From: Holdemania sp. Marseille-P2844 | Lineage (GTDB): Bacteria > Bacillota_I > Bacilli_A > Erysipelotrichales > Erysipelotrichaceae | Assembly: GCF_900120005.1 (NCBI RefSeq) | Contig: NZ_LT635448.1 | Coordinates: forward strand, 124,001 to 188,000 | Reading direction: 5' to 3' | Length of the DNA: 64,000 bases | Part shown: positions 40,464 to 48,649 of the stretch, piece by piece | How positions within the stretch are numbered: position 1 is the stretch's first letter | Layout: each line of letters begins with the position of its first letter | Position numbers and translations under genes: made by a program | The notes under the pieces: generated by a model | The model's database searches: none | What the model was told of the DNA's origin: nothing | Seen by the model: only the letters and a program-made list of their open reading frames with translations

Positions 40464-41105
40464 TCACAGAGCGGCGCACAGCTGGGCTAAGGCCTGATCC
40501 AGCGCCTGATAAAACAGCCCAAGATGGCGGCCGTCGACTAAGGCATGATGGCATAACACGGATACTGGCAGAACCAGCCGGTTATCCCGCGTTGAGAACT
40601 TGCCCCAGGTGATCCGGGGATTGCTGTCAGCGGGGATCGGCACCGGCTGAATCAATGCGGAATATGAAATCCAGGGCAGCGTGGAAATGTAGAAAAAATC
40701 CAGCGTGTCTTCCTCGTTTTCCGCAATCGATCCGCCTTGCTTTGCCGCCTCCTGCATCTTTTGCGCATAAGGCAAAAAGTCGGGGAAAGGCAGCGAATAA
40801 TCCAGCGTGCAGTAACAATATGTCCCATCTTCCAGCGCGACGGTATGAGAAGTCCGGCAGCGATCAAACTGAATGATTTGCCCCTTGAGAATCCGCTGGC
40901 GGAATTCCGGAACGGCATTTGCGGCCTGGGCGGCGCAATAACAGAAGGAAAGGAAGAACGGCAGGCGCTGTTCTTTTATTTTGGCGTGGAACTTTGTGAT
41001 ATCGACGTCAGCGGTCACGCCGACATAGGGATAAGCCAACTGACTGAAGTATTCAAAATGGCTCTTTCGCTTGTAGGTCTCCAGATCTAAAATTTGATAA
41101 TTCAT
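40464..41105 (-). CDS. Chloramphenicol acetyltransferase-like (CAT type A) protein
   Basis: 213 residues from ATG 41105, after AAAGGAG; close to the 215-220 of CAT. The catalytic motif CHHALVDGRHLG (HHxxxDG, His186/187) and SALIQP with ITWGKF are in CAT order. The enzyme would transfer acetyl from acetyl-CoA to chloramphenicol or a related alcohol. Host-range and phenotype cannot be judged from sequence; many gut Firmicutes carry CAT-like genes of unknown substrate. Confidence 0.85.
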   Translation of the reverse strand: MNYQILDLETYKRKSHFEYFSQLAYPYVGVTADVDITKFHAKIKEQRLPFFLSFCYCAAQAANAVPEFRQRILKGQIIQFDRCRTSHTVALEDGTYCYCTLDYSLPFPDFLPYAQKMQEAAKQGGSIAENEEDTLDFFYISTLPWISYSALIQPVPIPADSNPRITWGKFSTRDNRLVLPVSVLCHHALVDGRHLGLFYQALDQALAQLCAAL

Positions 41106-41160
41106 GATTTTCTCCTTTGCGCTGACGCAGTTTGAAATGAAAGCGGGCATGAATTGAAAA

Positions 41161-41289
41161 GCCGTAAACGCAGATTCCAACCCTTACGGATTCTAATCCA
41201 CAATTTACGGCTGTGAGTCGAAACGCTCAACCTGATTATGCGCTGCTATAACTTGTTTTCATTATAGAACAGACCTGGTTGATTCTCAA
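41161..41289 (-). promoter_or_regulatory. Promoter and attenuator-like leader of the CAT gene
   Basis: Minus-strand promoter TTGAGA (41289-41284), 17-base spacer, TATAAT (41266-41261). The leader then contains GCCGTAAA (41211-41204) pairing perfectly with TTTACGGC (41168-41161), followed by TTTTC, with inner repeats GGATT/AATCC. This looks like a conditional terminator between promoter and ribosome site, as known for inducible cat genes. No convincing leader peptide was found. Confidence 0.6.
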
Positions 41290-41384
41290 GATAAAGAAGC
41301 AGGTTCAAGAGGAAAGAAAGCGGAGAAACTGTCTTTCCACTTCTTCTCAAGGCCGGCGTCTTTCGCTTTCACAAAGCAAAACCG

Positions 41385-42863
41385 CTATTGGAAAACCGCG
41401 TTTTTTAAGCGAAGGAACCCCGCGTGGATCCCTGAGAGCAGAATGAAGATCTCCAACCGCCCTAAAAGCATTCCCGCCATTTCCACGATCAAGGCCAAAG
41501 CAGGCGTCGCCGGTCCGGTGATGCCGATTGACAACCCGACAGTCCCCAATGCGGAAGAAAAATCGAACATCGCTTCGATCAACGAACAATTCGCCGTCAG
41601 CATCAACAAGAACGTTCCAATCAGATAAATCAGAAAATAACAGAAAACAAAATTTGCGGTATCTGCTAACAACTTTTGATCAATGGCTACCCGTCCCTGC
41701 GGCCGCTTAAAAAACATACAGGAAACGGCGCCCGCCGGCGCGTTTCTGCGGCGCAAACTTTCACCCAGCCCCCGCAGCATCAGATAGACCCGCGTCAGTT
41801 TCAGACCCCCGGCCGTCGAACCAATTCCGCCGCCGATCAACATCATGACGATCAGTACGAACACCGCGGCCTGCGGCCACTGCGTATAACCGACTGTGGA
41901 AAAACCGGAAGTTGACAACGCGGAAACCACCTCGAAGAAAGCGATCCGGAAACTGCCGGGCAGATCGGCGTAAGCCGCAAAGAACAACACCAGCGCCGTC
42001 AGAGGAATTGCCATCGCCAGCACCAGTCCCATAAACCGGACTTCGCTGACGGCCATAAACTTACGCGCCTGTCTGCGCACCAGCAGCAACAACGCCGCAA
42101 AGTTCGTCGTTCCGATCACCATCAGTACGATCGTGATGAATTCGATCAGCGGACTTTGATAGTAGCCGATGCTTTCCACGCGGGTGGAGAATCCGCCGGT
42201 GGATAAGGCGCACATCGCATGGATCAGACTGTCGAAGAAATTCATGCCCGCCAGGACATAGGCCGCGACGCCCAGCGCCAGGAAGGTTGTGTACATCAAC
42301 ACGATCAAACGCACTGTCCGGCCCAGATTCGGGGTGAGCTGATCGGAATGTCCCTCAGCCTGAAACAGGTTCATGCTTTGTTTATTCTGGATGAACAACG
42401 TCATCACCATGACGAAGCCCAGACCGCCGCAATATTGCATAAAGCCCCGGTGAAACAGAAATATCGGTGAAACCTGCGTCACATCCAGCACGGATAAACC
42501 GGTCGTCGTCCAGCCGCTGACCGATTCGAACAAGCTTTGAATCCAGTTTAACCGGCCGGCTAAAACAAAGGGCAGCGCCCCGATGAAAATTCCGTACAGC
42601 CAGGCGAACAAGACGAAGAATCCCCCTTTTTGAATCAGCTGCGGACGTGGTTCCTCCTGATCCTGCACCGCCCCTTTCCAACAGCTGAACAACCCCGCCA
42701 AAAGCGAAATTCCAGCCGGCAGCGCGAAGGCTTCCAGTTCTTTGGGCAGGGTTGGATAAAAACAGGCCGTCACCATCGGTACGGCGCAAAGCAAGCCGCA
42801 CAACATCATAAATTTGCCGATAATGCCGCCATGCCGCAGCCGGCTCCATCCTGAATTTTTCAT
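41385..42863 (-). CDS. TrkH/KtrB-family potassium transporter, membrane subunit
   Basis: 492 residues. The four pore-loop filters of the family are visible: SVSGWTTTGLSV, STGGFSTR, STSGFSTVG and ALGTVGLS. About ten membrane helices. The ATG overlaps the upstream trkA-like stop (ATGA). It conducts K+ (or Na+/K+) when gated by the TrkA-like ring proteins encoded next to it. Confidence 0.93.
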   Translation of the reverse strand: MKNSGWSRLRHGGIIGKFMMLCGLLCAVPMVTACFYPTLPKELEAFALPAGISLLAGLFSCWKGAVQDQEEPRPQLIQKGGFFVLFAWLYGIFIGALPFVLAGRLNWIQSLFESVSGWTTTGLSVLDVTQVSPIFLFHRGFMQYCGGLGFVMVMTLFIQNKQSMNLFQAEGHSDQLTPNLGRTVRLIVLMYTTFLALGVAAYVLAGMNFFDSLIHAMCALSTGGFSTRVESIGYYQSPLIEFITIVLMVIGTTNFAALLLLVRRQARKFMAVSEVRFMGLVLAMAIPLTALVLFFAAYADLPGSFRIAFFEVVSALSTSGFSTVGYTQWPQAAVFVLIVMMLIGGGIGSTAGGLKLTRVYLMLRGLGESLRRRNAPAGAVSCMFFKRPQGRVAIDQKLLADTANFVFCYFLIYLIGTFLLMLTANCSLIEAMFDFSSALGTVGLSIGITGPATPALALIVEMAGMLLGRLEIFILLSGIHAGFLRLKNAVFQ

Positions 42864-43525
42864 TTGCCCTGCAGCACCCTGACGGAGGCGGCTTCCTGTT
42901 TGGCGGCGGCGATCAGAATCAGGACGTCCTGCGCTAATAGCTTCGTATCTCCATGCGGAACCAGCGGCTGATCCTGACGCAGAATCGTCGCGATGATGAC
43001 GTCGCGGCTGAGCTGAATTTCGCTGAGCGTCTTCCCGATAACGGGAGAGGTAGCCGGCAGCCGCAGTTCGGAAATCCGCAGCTCGCCATCCCCCAGGGGA
43101 AGCAGGGTTGTAAATTCATCGAGAAAGGTCTGCTGCTCCACAATGCTGGTAATGGCAGACAACGCACAGACGACAGAATCGATCCCCATCCGGTAGAAAA
43201 ATTTGATTTTTTCCGGATTGGCCACCAGTGAAACTGTCTTGCGGACGTGGAATTGTTTCTTGCAAAGCTGACAGATCACGAGATTGTCGTCATCCCGCGG
43301 CGTCAGCGCAATCGCGATATCTGCATTTTCCGCCTGAGCGTCTTCGAGCACGAAGGGCTTGGAGCCATCGCCGGTCAATACCGTCAAATCGCTCATCTGC
43401 GCCAGAACCCGGCAATGCAGGGGATTTTTATTGATCGCCGTGACGTCGTAGCCTTTTTCCAGAAACGACCGCGCCAACGTCTGCGCTTTATGAAAACCGC
43501 CGACAATCAGAATTCGTTTCTTCAT
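42860..43525 (-). CDS. TrkA-like gating subunit with RCK-C domain and altered nucleotide motif
   Basis: 221 residues from ATG 43525 (GGAGG upstream). The N-terminal Rossmann half begins ILIVGGFHKAQTL, where the canonical GxGxxG is lost. The C-terminal 80 residues match TrkA_C/RCK-C (ISELRLPATSPVIGKTLSEI). It probably forms the channel-facing part of a hetero-ring with the next protein, and may not bind NAD(H)/ATP itself. Confidence 0.88.
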   Translation of the reverse strand: MKKRILIVGGFHKAQTLARSFLEKGYDVTAINKNPLHCRVLAQMSDLTVLTGDGSKPFVLEDAQAENADIAIALTPRDDDNLVICQLCKKQFHVRKTVSLVANPEKIKFFYRMGIDSVVCALSAITSIVEQQTFLDEFTTLLPLGDGELRISELRLPATSPVIGKTLSEIQLSRDVIIATILRQDQPLVPHGDTKLLAQDVLILIAAAKQEAASVRVLQGK

Positions 43526-43527
43526 GT

Positions 43528-44001
43528 TCAATTTCCTCCTTCCTGACCTGTCTGATTCAGACTGGCCGGATTGTTTAACAGCCGTTCGATCGCCAGAGAC
43601 GACAGCGCGGTCGGACAGATCGTCTGGATCCCGAATTCCCGGTAAACACATTCCCGCTGCGGATCATACAGCCGGCAGATCACATGCGGCGTCTGGAAGC
43701 ATTCCCGGGCCAGCTGCGCGATCATGATGTTGGTATTGTCGTTGTTGGTGACGATGACCAGATGATCCGCCCGTTCAATTTCAGCCTGCTTCAAAGTGGC
43801 GGCGTCCGTCGCGTCGCCGACTAACGTCAGTCCGGCGTAGGCCGGCGATAATTTGCGGAACGCCGCTTCGTTCTGATCGATCAGAATTACGTTTTTGCCC
43901 TCGTCCGATAATTGGTCGGCCAGCGTGGAACCCAGCCGCCCGCAGCCGACGATCACCGTCAATTTGGATTTGCCAAGCCAGTTGACATGAATACTTAACA
44001 T
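43528..44001 (-). CDS. TrkA-N domain protein (nucleotide-binding gating subunit)
   Basis: 157 residues with only the TrkA_N domain: TVIVGCGRLGSTLADQL (intact GxGxxG), LIDQ acidic strand end, GDATD. No RCK-C domain. GGAGG lies eight bases before the ATG. With the neighbour at 42860 it looks like a TrkA function split over two genes. Confidence 0.87.
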   Translation of the reverse strand: MLSIHVNWLGKSKLTVIVGCGRLGSTLADQLSDEGKNVILIDQNEAAFRKLSPAYAGLTLVGDATDAATLKQAEIERADHLVIVTNNDNTNIMIAQLARECFQTPHVICRLYDPQRECVYREFGIQTICPTALSSLAIERLLNNPASLNQTGQEGGN

Positions 44002-44393
44002 GAATGTTTCCTCCTTACTACATGACCGATCCCTTTTTCGTCATAGACGATCTTCCATGGATTCCAGGCTGGAACGCTCTGACAGTCGCCTGGGGAATAA
44101 GCGAAATTCCCCTGATCGGTAAACGAGGCGCACAGCTCCAGATTGCAGCGGGCCGGGATATAAGTGGGATCGAGGGCCGCGGCTGCCCGGAAATGTTTCA
44201 TGGCGGCAAACAGCTCATGATGGCTGGCCAGCAGGATGCCCATCAGGTTGTGCGGGACCGGCGAATGAGGATGCATGCGCATCGCTTCGGCGATTTCGTG
44301 TTCTCCGCCGGCGTAATTCTGCAGCCGGACGGCAGTCCGGATACTTTCCGTTAAGGCTTCCAACGTCATGGGATTTGCGATTTCATTCATCAT
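43995..44393 (-). CDS. TPR protein leading the trk operon
   Basis: 132 residues from the ATG pair at 44393/44390 after GGAGG. Residues 15-90 resemble two TPRs (AMRMHPHSPVPHNLMGILLA, HFRAAAALDPTYIPARCNLE). It ends in a short unique tail. Overlaps the TrkA-N gene by seven bases. A role in assembly or control of the Trk system is inferred from position only. Confidence 0.7.
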   Translation of the reverse strand: MMNEIANPMTLEALTESIRTAVRLQNYAGGEHEIAEAMRMHPHSPVPHNLMGILLASHHELFAAMKHFRAAAALDPTYIPARCNLELCASFTDQGNFAYSPGDCQSVPAWNPWKIVYDEKGIGHVVRRKHSC

Positions 44394-44419
44394 GAACACC
44401 TCCGCTTCATCTTGACGGG

Positions 44420-44487
44420 AATAGAATACCGTGAAAGCTGTGAGTTTTGTGTGAGAAAGAACCGGCGGCGTGTGAGAATGGCGTGAG
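44420..44487 (-). promoter_or_regulatory. Promoter with two pairs of OmpR-type direct repeats for the trk operon
   Basis: On the minus strand CTCACA-N5-CTCACA (44455-44439) and CTCACG-N5-CTCACA (44487-44471) form two 11-base-period pairs, 32 bases apart, just upstream of a -10 TATTCT (44428-44423) that lacks a good -35. OmpR/PhoB/KdpE-type response regulators bind such repeats and activate from there. A KdpE-like regulator is encoded at 47936. Confidence 0.6.
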
Positions 44488-44655
44488 GATGAGATCCGGT
44501 TCAAGGATAAAAAAGCTGGCGGACAAAAGAAAAAGACAACATCTGCCGGGGGTTCCCATCGGATAAAACGCGCGTCTTTCTTTAAGCCAGAGCGGGAAGG
44601 TGAGGAAAAAGAACGTTGACAAATAAGAAAATCAGGAAATCGGCGGAGGCGGCGG

Positions 44656-44684
44656 TTGACGGAGAGCACGTTTTTTTTTATGAT
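44656..44684 (+). promoter_or_regulatory. Promoter of the TetR gene at 44720
   Basis: TTGACG (44656-44661), 17-base spacer ending in a T run, TATGAT (44679-44684). Confidence 0.6.
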
Positions 44685-44719
44685 GAAAGCGAACAGGCAA
44701 AGCGAAAGGATGAGTCAGG

Positions 44720-45277
44720 ATGGCGGAAAAGGAAATGATGAAGTACCGGCTGGCCGAGGCGATCAAGACATTGATGGAAACGGAACCTCTGGATAAAATC
44801 ACCGTGCGGGATATTGTGGAGTCAGCCCATACGACCCGGCAGTCGTTCTACCGGCATTTTCAGGACAAATACGATCTGGTTAACTGGTATTTTGAACGGC
44901 TGGCTCAGAAGTCGTTTAAGCTGATGGGCGTCCAGTACACGCTGCGGGAAGGCTTGTTAAAAAAATTCGAATTTATCCGGCAGGAAAAAACATTTTTTTC
45001 TCAGGCTTTTCGTTCGCAGGACTACAATTCGCTGATGCACTATGATTATCAATGCATTCTTGATTTCTATACAAAATGGATCGAACAGAAGACGCAGCAG
45101 CCGCTGACGCCCCAGATTCAGTTTCTGCTTGAGATGTATTGCCGGGGTTCGATGCAGATGACGGTGAAATGGGTGATTCAGGGGGCAAAGGAAAGCCCGG
45201 AAACGATCGTGGATTTGTTGATCGACGCTCAGCCGGAAAAGCTGCGGGCAATGCTGCGGGATACAGAACTGGAATAA
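44720..45277 (+). CDS. TetR-family regulator (DhaS-like)
   Basis: 185 residues. HTH region DKITVRDIVESAHTTRQSFYRHFQDKYDLVNWYF is characteristic of the DhaS/TetR_C_8 branch. It lies 92 bases before a FucO-like dehydrogenase gene; an imperfect dyad around AAGTGTCACTT (45301-45311) in that gap could be its operator. It probably controls the dehydrogenase. Confidence 0.88.
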   Translation: MAEKEMMKYRLAEAIKTLMETEPLDKITVRDIVESAHTTRQSFYRHFQDKYDLVNWYFERLAQKSFKLMGVQYTLREGLLKKFEFIRQEKTFFSQAFRSQDYNSLMHYDYQCILDFYTKWIEQKTQQPLTPQIQFLLEMYCRGSMQMTVKWVIQGAKESPETIVDLLIDAQPEKLRAMLRDTELE

Positions 45278-45369
45278 ATCCGATTGTACCATTTTTGTCA
45301 AAGTGTCACTTGAATCCTTTGTTAATTTATTTACAATTAAAGTAAAGAAAGCGAAGGAGGAAATCAAAT

Positions 45370-46521
45370 ATGGCAAATCGCTTTATGTTAAATGAAACAA
45401 GCTACCATGGCTACGGCGCAGTCAACGAAATCGTAAACGAGGTGAAAAGCCGCGGCTTCCGCAAGGCGCTGATCGTCACCGATGCGGATCTGGTCCGGTT
45501 TAACGTCGTCAAAAAGGTCACTGATCTGCTGGATGCGGCAGGGCTGCCGTATGCGATCTATGATAAGGTCAAAGCCAATCCGACTGTCGATATGGTCAAG
45601 GAAGGGGTCGCGGCTTTCAAGGAAGCCGGCGCGGATTATCTGATCGCCATCGGCGGGGGTTCGCCGCAGGATACCGGCAAGGGGATCGGCATCATCATCA
45701 ACAATCCGGAATTCGCCGATGTGGTCTCCCTGGAAGGCACGGCCGCTACGAAAAATAAAGCAGTGCCGATGATCGCGGTGGCGACGACTGCCGGTACGGC
45801 CGCGGAAACGACGATCAACTACGTCATTACCGACGAAGCCAGGCGCCGGAAGTTCGTCTGCGTGGATCCGCATGATCTGCCGGCTGTGGCGATCGTCGAT
45901 CCGGAGATGATGTCAAGCATGCCAAAGGGATTGACGGCTTCCACCGGTATGGATGCGCTGACGCACGCGATTGAAGGGTATACGACGCTGGCTGCCTGGG
46001 AGCTGGCGGATACGCTGAACCTGAAGGCGATCGAGCTGATCGGCCGTTCGCTGCGCGCTGCGGTCAACAATGATCCGAAGGGCCGCGAAGACATGGCGCT
46101 GGGTCAGTATATGACCGGCATGGCGTTCTCCAACGTCGGTCTGGGCGTCGTGCATGGCATGGCGCATCCATTAAGCGCCTTCTACGGCATTCCGCACGGC
46201 GTTGCCAACGCGGTGCTGCTGCCGTATGTCATGGAGTTCAACAAGGATTACACCGGCGAGAAATTCCGTGAAATTGCCCGTGTCCTGGGCGTTAAGGGAG
46301 TCGACGCGATGAGGGAAGACGAATACCGTCAGGCGGCAATCGACGCGGTGCGTCAGTTGTCTCTGGATGTCAACATCCCGCAGACCCTGAAAGAAATCGG
46401 TGTTCAGGAAGAAGATTTGCCAGCGCTGGCAGAAGCGGCGATGGCGGACGTCTGCACCGGCGGCAATCCGCGCCCATGCACCTTTGAGCTGGTGCTGGAG
46501 GTCTATAAGAAAGCGTTCTGA
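45370..46521 (+). CDS. fucO: Iron-containing alcohol dehydrogenase, lactaldehyde reductase-like
   Basis: 383 residues. Nucleotide loop IAIGGGSPQDTGKG, TTAGTAAETT and the metal-binding His pattern (GMDALTHAIEGY, VVHGMAHPLSAFYGIPHG) fit FucO closely. It reduces L-lactaldehyde to 1,2-propanediol with NADH, or acts on similar diols. A good AAGGAGG site precedes the ATG. No fucose or rhamnose genes are in the window. Confidence 0.88.
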   Translation: MANRFMLNETSYHGYGAVNEIVNEVKSRGFRKALIVTDADLVRFNVVKKVTDLLDAAGLPYAIYDKVKANPTVDMVKEGVAAFKEAGADYLIAIGGGSPQDTGKGIGIIINNPEFADVVSLEGTAATKNKAVPMIAVATTAGTAAETTINYVITDEARRRKFVCVDPHDLPAVAIVDPEMMSSMPKGLTASTGMDALTHAIEGYTTLAAWELADTLNLKAIELIGRSLRAAVNNDPKGREDMALGQYMTGMAFSNVGLGVVHGMAHPLSAFYGIPHGVANAVLLPYVMEFNKDYTGEKFREIARVLGVKGVDAMREDEYRQAAIDAVRQLSLDVNIPQTLKEIGVQEEDLPALAEAAMADVCTGGNPRPCTFELVLEVYKKAF

Positions 46522-46604
46522 GAGGCCGGCTGAATTTCCTGCGCTTTTAGAAATGGCCTGTATCGTTTGAAGCGAGCGTCAGGGATCAATGAAGAATTGA
46601 TTGA

Positions 46605-46640
46605 AAAACACCGGGATTGTCAAACCCCGGTGTTTTTTTC
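46605..46640 (+). terminator. Terminator of the fucO-like gene
   Basis: ACACCGGG (46608-46615) pairs with CCCGGTGT (46626-46633), then seven T. Confidence 0.9.
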
Positions 46641-46690
46641 ATACGAAGTGGATACCACGTGCTATGCGCGTGGTGCCAGAGCTTAAAGTG

Positions 46691-46762
46691 TTAAAAAAAC
46701 AAATACCCTCCGATATAATGAAGAAGGTCTGACAGCCAACAACAAAATAAAGGAGGGTATTT
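46691..46762 (+). promoter_or_regulatory. tnpA promoter nested in a ribosome-site-hiding inverted repeat
   Basis: AAATACCCTCC (46701-46711) is perfectly complementary to GGAGGGTATTT (46752-46762), which contains the tnpA ribosome site. The promoter TTAAAA-17-TATAAT (46691-46719) starts transcripts after the left arm. Only read-through RNA from outside would fold and hide the ribosome site, the known IS200 self-limiting design. Confidence 0.75.
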
Positions 46763-46767
46763 GTCAA

Positions 46768-47235
46768 ATGAATGACAAAAACAGTTTATCACACACGACA
46801 TGGCGATGCAAATATCACATCATCATCGTTCCAAAATATCGAAGAATGGTGATCTATAACAAATTGAGGTTGGACATCGGAAAGATTTTGAGAATGTTGA
46901 TCGAAAGAAAACCGGGATGCAAGATATTGGAAGCGGAAGCGTGTCCAGATCATGTGCATATGTTGATCGAAATACCACCGAAGTATGGCATCTCAGAGTT
47001 TATGGGATATTTGAAAAGTAAATCAACATTAATGATCTTTGAACGACATGCCAACATGAAGTACAAATTCGGGAGCAGAAAATTCTGGGCAAGAGGGTAC
47101 TATGTGGATACGGTAGGAAAGAATGAAAAAGTAATCAAAGAGTATATTCAAAACCAGTTGCAGGAAGACAAACTGGCAGATCAAATGAGCATGAAGGAAT
47201 TTATCGACCCGTTTACGGGTGAGCCGGTGAAATAA
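46768..47235 (+). CDS. tnpA: IS200/IS605-family Y1 transposase TnpA
   Basis: 155 residues, full length. HUH motif DHVHMLIEI and catalytic Tyr region VIKEYIQNQ are intact, with SHTTWRCKYHIIIVPKYRR at the N-terminus typical of the family. It acts on single-stranded DNA as a dimer. The frame is complete, so the element could be active. Confidence 0.96.
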   Translation: MNDKNSLSHTTWRCKYHIIIVPKYRRMVIYNKLRLDIGKILRMLIERKPGCKILEAEACPDHVHMLIEIPPKYGISEFMGYLKSKSTLMIFERHANMKYKFGSRKFWARGYYVDTVGKNEKVIKEYIQNQLQEDKLADQMSMKEFIDPFTGEPVK

Positions 47236-47247
47236 AGCAATAGGGAA

Positions 47248-47336
47248 GCCTCTTTGAGAGGCAGCTGGAGAAAGTGTTGCAGCTGTCAGGCTTCAATGGG
47301 CGAAGGCCCAGTGCAACAAAAGGCCCTTATAGGGCC
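47248..47336 (+). ncRNA. Structured 3' region of the IS200 element
   Basis: Three hairpins follow tnpA: GCCTCT/AGAGGC (47248-47262); GTTGCA/TGCAAC (47276-47317) enclosing TGGGC/GCCCA; GGCCCT/AGGGCC (47322-47336), directly before the right-end hairpin. In IS605 elements with tnpB this position encodes the guide RNA. Here there is no tnpB, so it may be a relic or a regulatory RNA. Confidence 0.4.
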
Positions 47337-47424
47337 AGAGGATACCACCCGTTTTACGGGTGGTTTTGATGGCGATTTTTACATTATGCTTTAAAAAGCA
47401 AAGCCGCTGGGGATAAGCTGGATG

Positions 47425-47464
47425 AAAAAAGACCGCCGGAAACGATCCATTTCGTTTCCAGCGG
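47425..47464 (-). terminator. Terminator of the kdpDE operon
   Basis: On the minus strand CCGCTGGAAACGA (47464-47452) pairs with TCGTTTCCGGCGG (47445-47433) with one mismatch, followed by six T. Nothing else supportable lies in 47371-47665. Confidence 0.8.
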
Positions 47465-47665
47465 CCTTGATGCAGTCCTGATCGACCACTTTCTTTGCGC
47501 TCGTTTTAAAGGCGCGTTTTTCTGAATTTGCCGGAAAGTGCGTCCAACCGGACATGACGGACTTTTCACGCACCGCAACAACGCCGGATGATTTCCTGCG
47601 GCGTGTTCAATCAGGCATTTCGTTATGACCAGCTCTTGTGTCGAACTGTTGCTTTGAAAGTTGAA

Positions 47666-47929
47666 TTATTTATGATTCCAGCCGTAATATTCGGCGTCTT
47701 TTTCCAACGAGATCTCGCTCGTTTCCACCGGCTCATAAAGCCAGAATTCCTCTTTGAAGAACAAGGCCTGCCATTCCTCGATGCTTAACGTGAAGCGGCT
47801 GTTGGAATTCTGAATCCGGACCCGCCCGTTCACCAGCGCGTAAAACTGCACCTGATCCGCCTGCCGGGTCAACAGGATTTCACCATTTTTCAGCGCGGCC
47901 AGCGCTTCCTGTGTTTGTATTTTCTGCAT
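47666..47929 (-). CDS. Small protein of unknown function in the kdpDE operon
   Basis: 87 residues, acidic, no membrane segment; central VQFYALVNGRVRIQNSNSRFTLSIEEW suggests a small beta-rich fold. It begins six bases after the response-regulator gene and ends before the operon terminator, so it is co-expressed. Family not recognised; possible accessory to the sensor or to K+ control. Confidence 0.6.
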   Translation of the reverse strand: MQKIQTQEALAALKNGEILLTRQADQVQFYALVNGRVRIQNSNSRFTLSIEEWQALFFKEEFWLYEPVETSEISLEKDAEYYGWNHK

Positions 47930-47935
47930 TGTTTT

Positions 47936-48649
47936 TTATCCTTTCTGCATGTCCTGATCCACCAGCCGGTAGCCGACGCCGATTTCGGTGACGATGTAGC
48001 GGGGCTTCGCGGGATTTTCCTCAATCTTGCGCCGCAGCCCGGCCATTAAGGCCCGCAGTGCCTGCGTATCCTCACCATATCCGCTGCCCCAGATCGAGCT
48101 GATCAGATAGCGGGTCGTTAAGACCTTGCCGCTGTTGCGCAGAAACAGGCTCAGCAGATTGTATTCCATCGGCGTCAGGTGCAGCGGCTGGCCTCGCAGT
48201 GTGACCTGGCGTTTTTCCAGATCCAGCGACAGCTCGCGGACCGTCAGCACCTTCTGGACCGCCGCTGTGTTTTGGCGGAACGCATGCCGGATCGCTACCC
48301 GGATCCGCGCCATCAGCTCGGTAGTGGAAAACGGCTTGGTCAGATAATCGTCGGCCCCCAGATCCAGCGCCTGGGCTTTTTCCTGATCCTGATCACGGGC
48401 GGAAACGACCAGAATCGGGATTTCCGACCATTCACGCACCTTGCGGATGACATCCATGCCGTCATAATCCGGCAGTCCCAGATCCAGCAGCATTAAATCA
48501 TAAACATTCGCCGCCAGCAGCGTCATCGCGCTCTGCGCCGTTGCGGCATTGTCGCTGGCAAAGCCTTCGGCGCTCAAGACATAACTGATAAAATTACGAA
48601 TCTGCGGATCGTCCTCGACGATCAGGATCCGGGTTGTAAACTTGTTCAT
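47936..48649 (-). CDS. kdpE: KdpE-like OmpR-family response regulator
   Basis: 237 residues from ATG 48649 (GAGGAATC upstream). Receiver domain: ILIVEDD, DLMLLDLGLPDYDG (phospho-Asp), VSARD and K in YLTKPF. The C-terminal winged helix ends TEIGVGYRL as in KdpE. The start overlaps the kinase stop by four bases (ATGA). No kdpFABC is in the window. Targets may include the trk operon, which has OmpR-type repeats. Confidence 0.9.
   Translation of the reverse strand: MNKFTTRILIVEDDPQIRNFISYVLSAEGFASDNAATAQSAMTLLAANVYDLMLLDLGLPDYDGMDVIRKVREWSEIPILVVSARDQDQEKAQALDLGADDYLTKPFSTTELMARIRVAIRHAFRQNTAAVQKVLTVRELSLDLEKRQVTLRGQPLHLTPMEYNLLSLFLRNSGKVLTTRYLISSIWGSGYGEDTQALRALMAGLRRKIEENPAKPRYIVTEIGVGYRLVDQDMQKG

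Larger units (their letters stand above)
46645..47370 (+). mobile_element. IS200-type element with end hairpins
   Basis: A single tnpA gene is flanked by matching ends. The left hairpin ACCACG/CGTGGT is at 46654-46674. The right hairpin ACCACCCGT/ACGGGTGGT is at 47344-47364. Both are preceded by GGATACCAC. No tnpB. It has inserted just after the fucO terminator. Exact cleavage sites are not resolved. Confidence 0.85.

Noticed and set aside
41106-41180. N-terminal extension of the acetyltransferase
   Set aside because: It crosses the leader hairpin; AAAGGAG before 41105 and family length fix the start.
47384-47581. Two overlapping minus-strand frames downstream of the kdpDE operon
   Set aside because: They run through the terminator hairpin and lack start signals.
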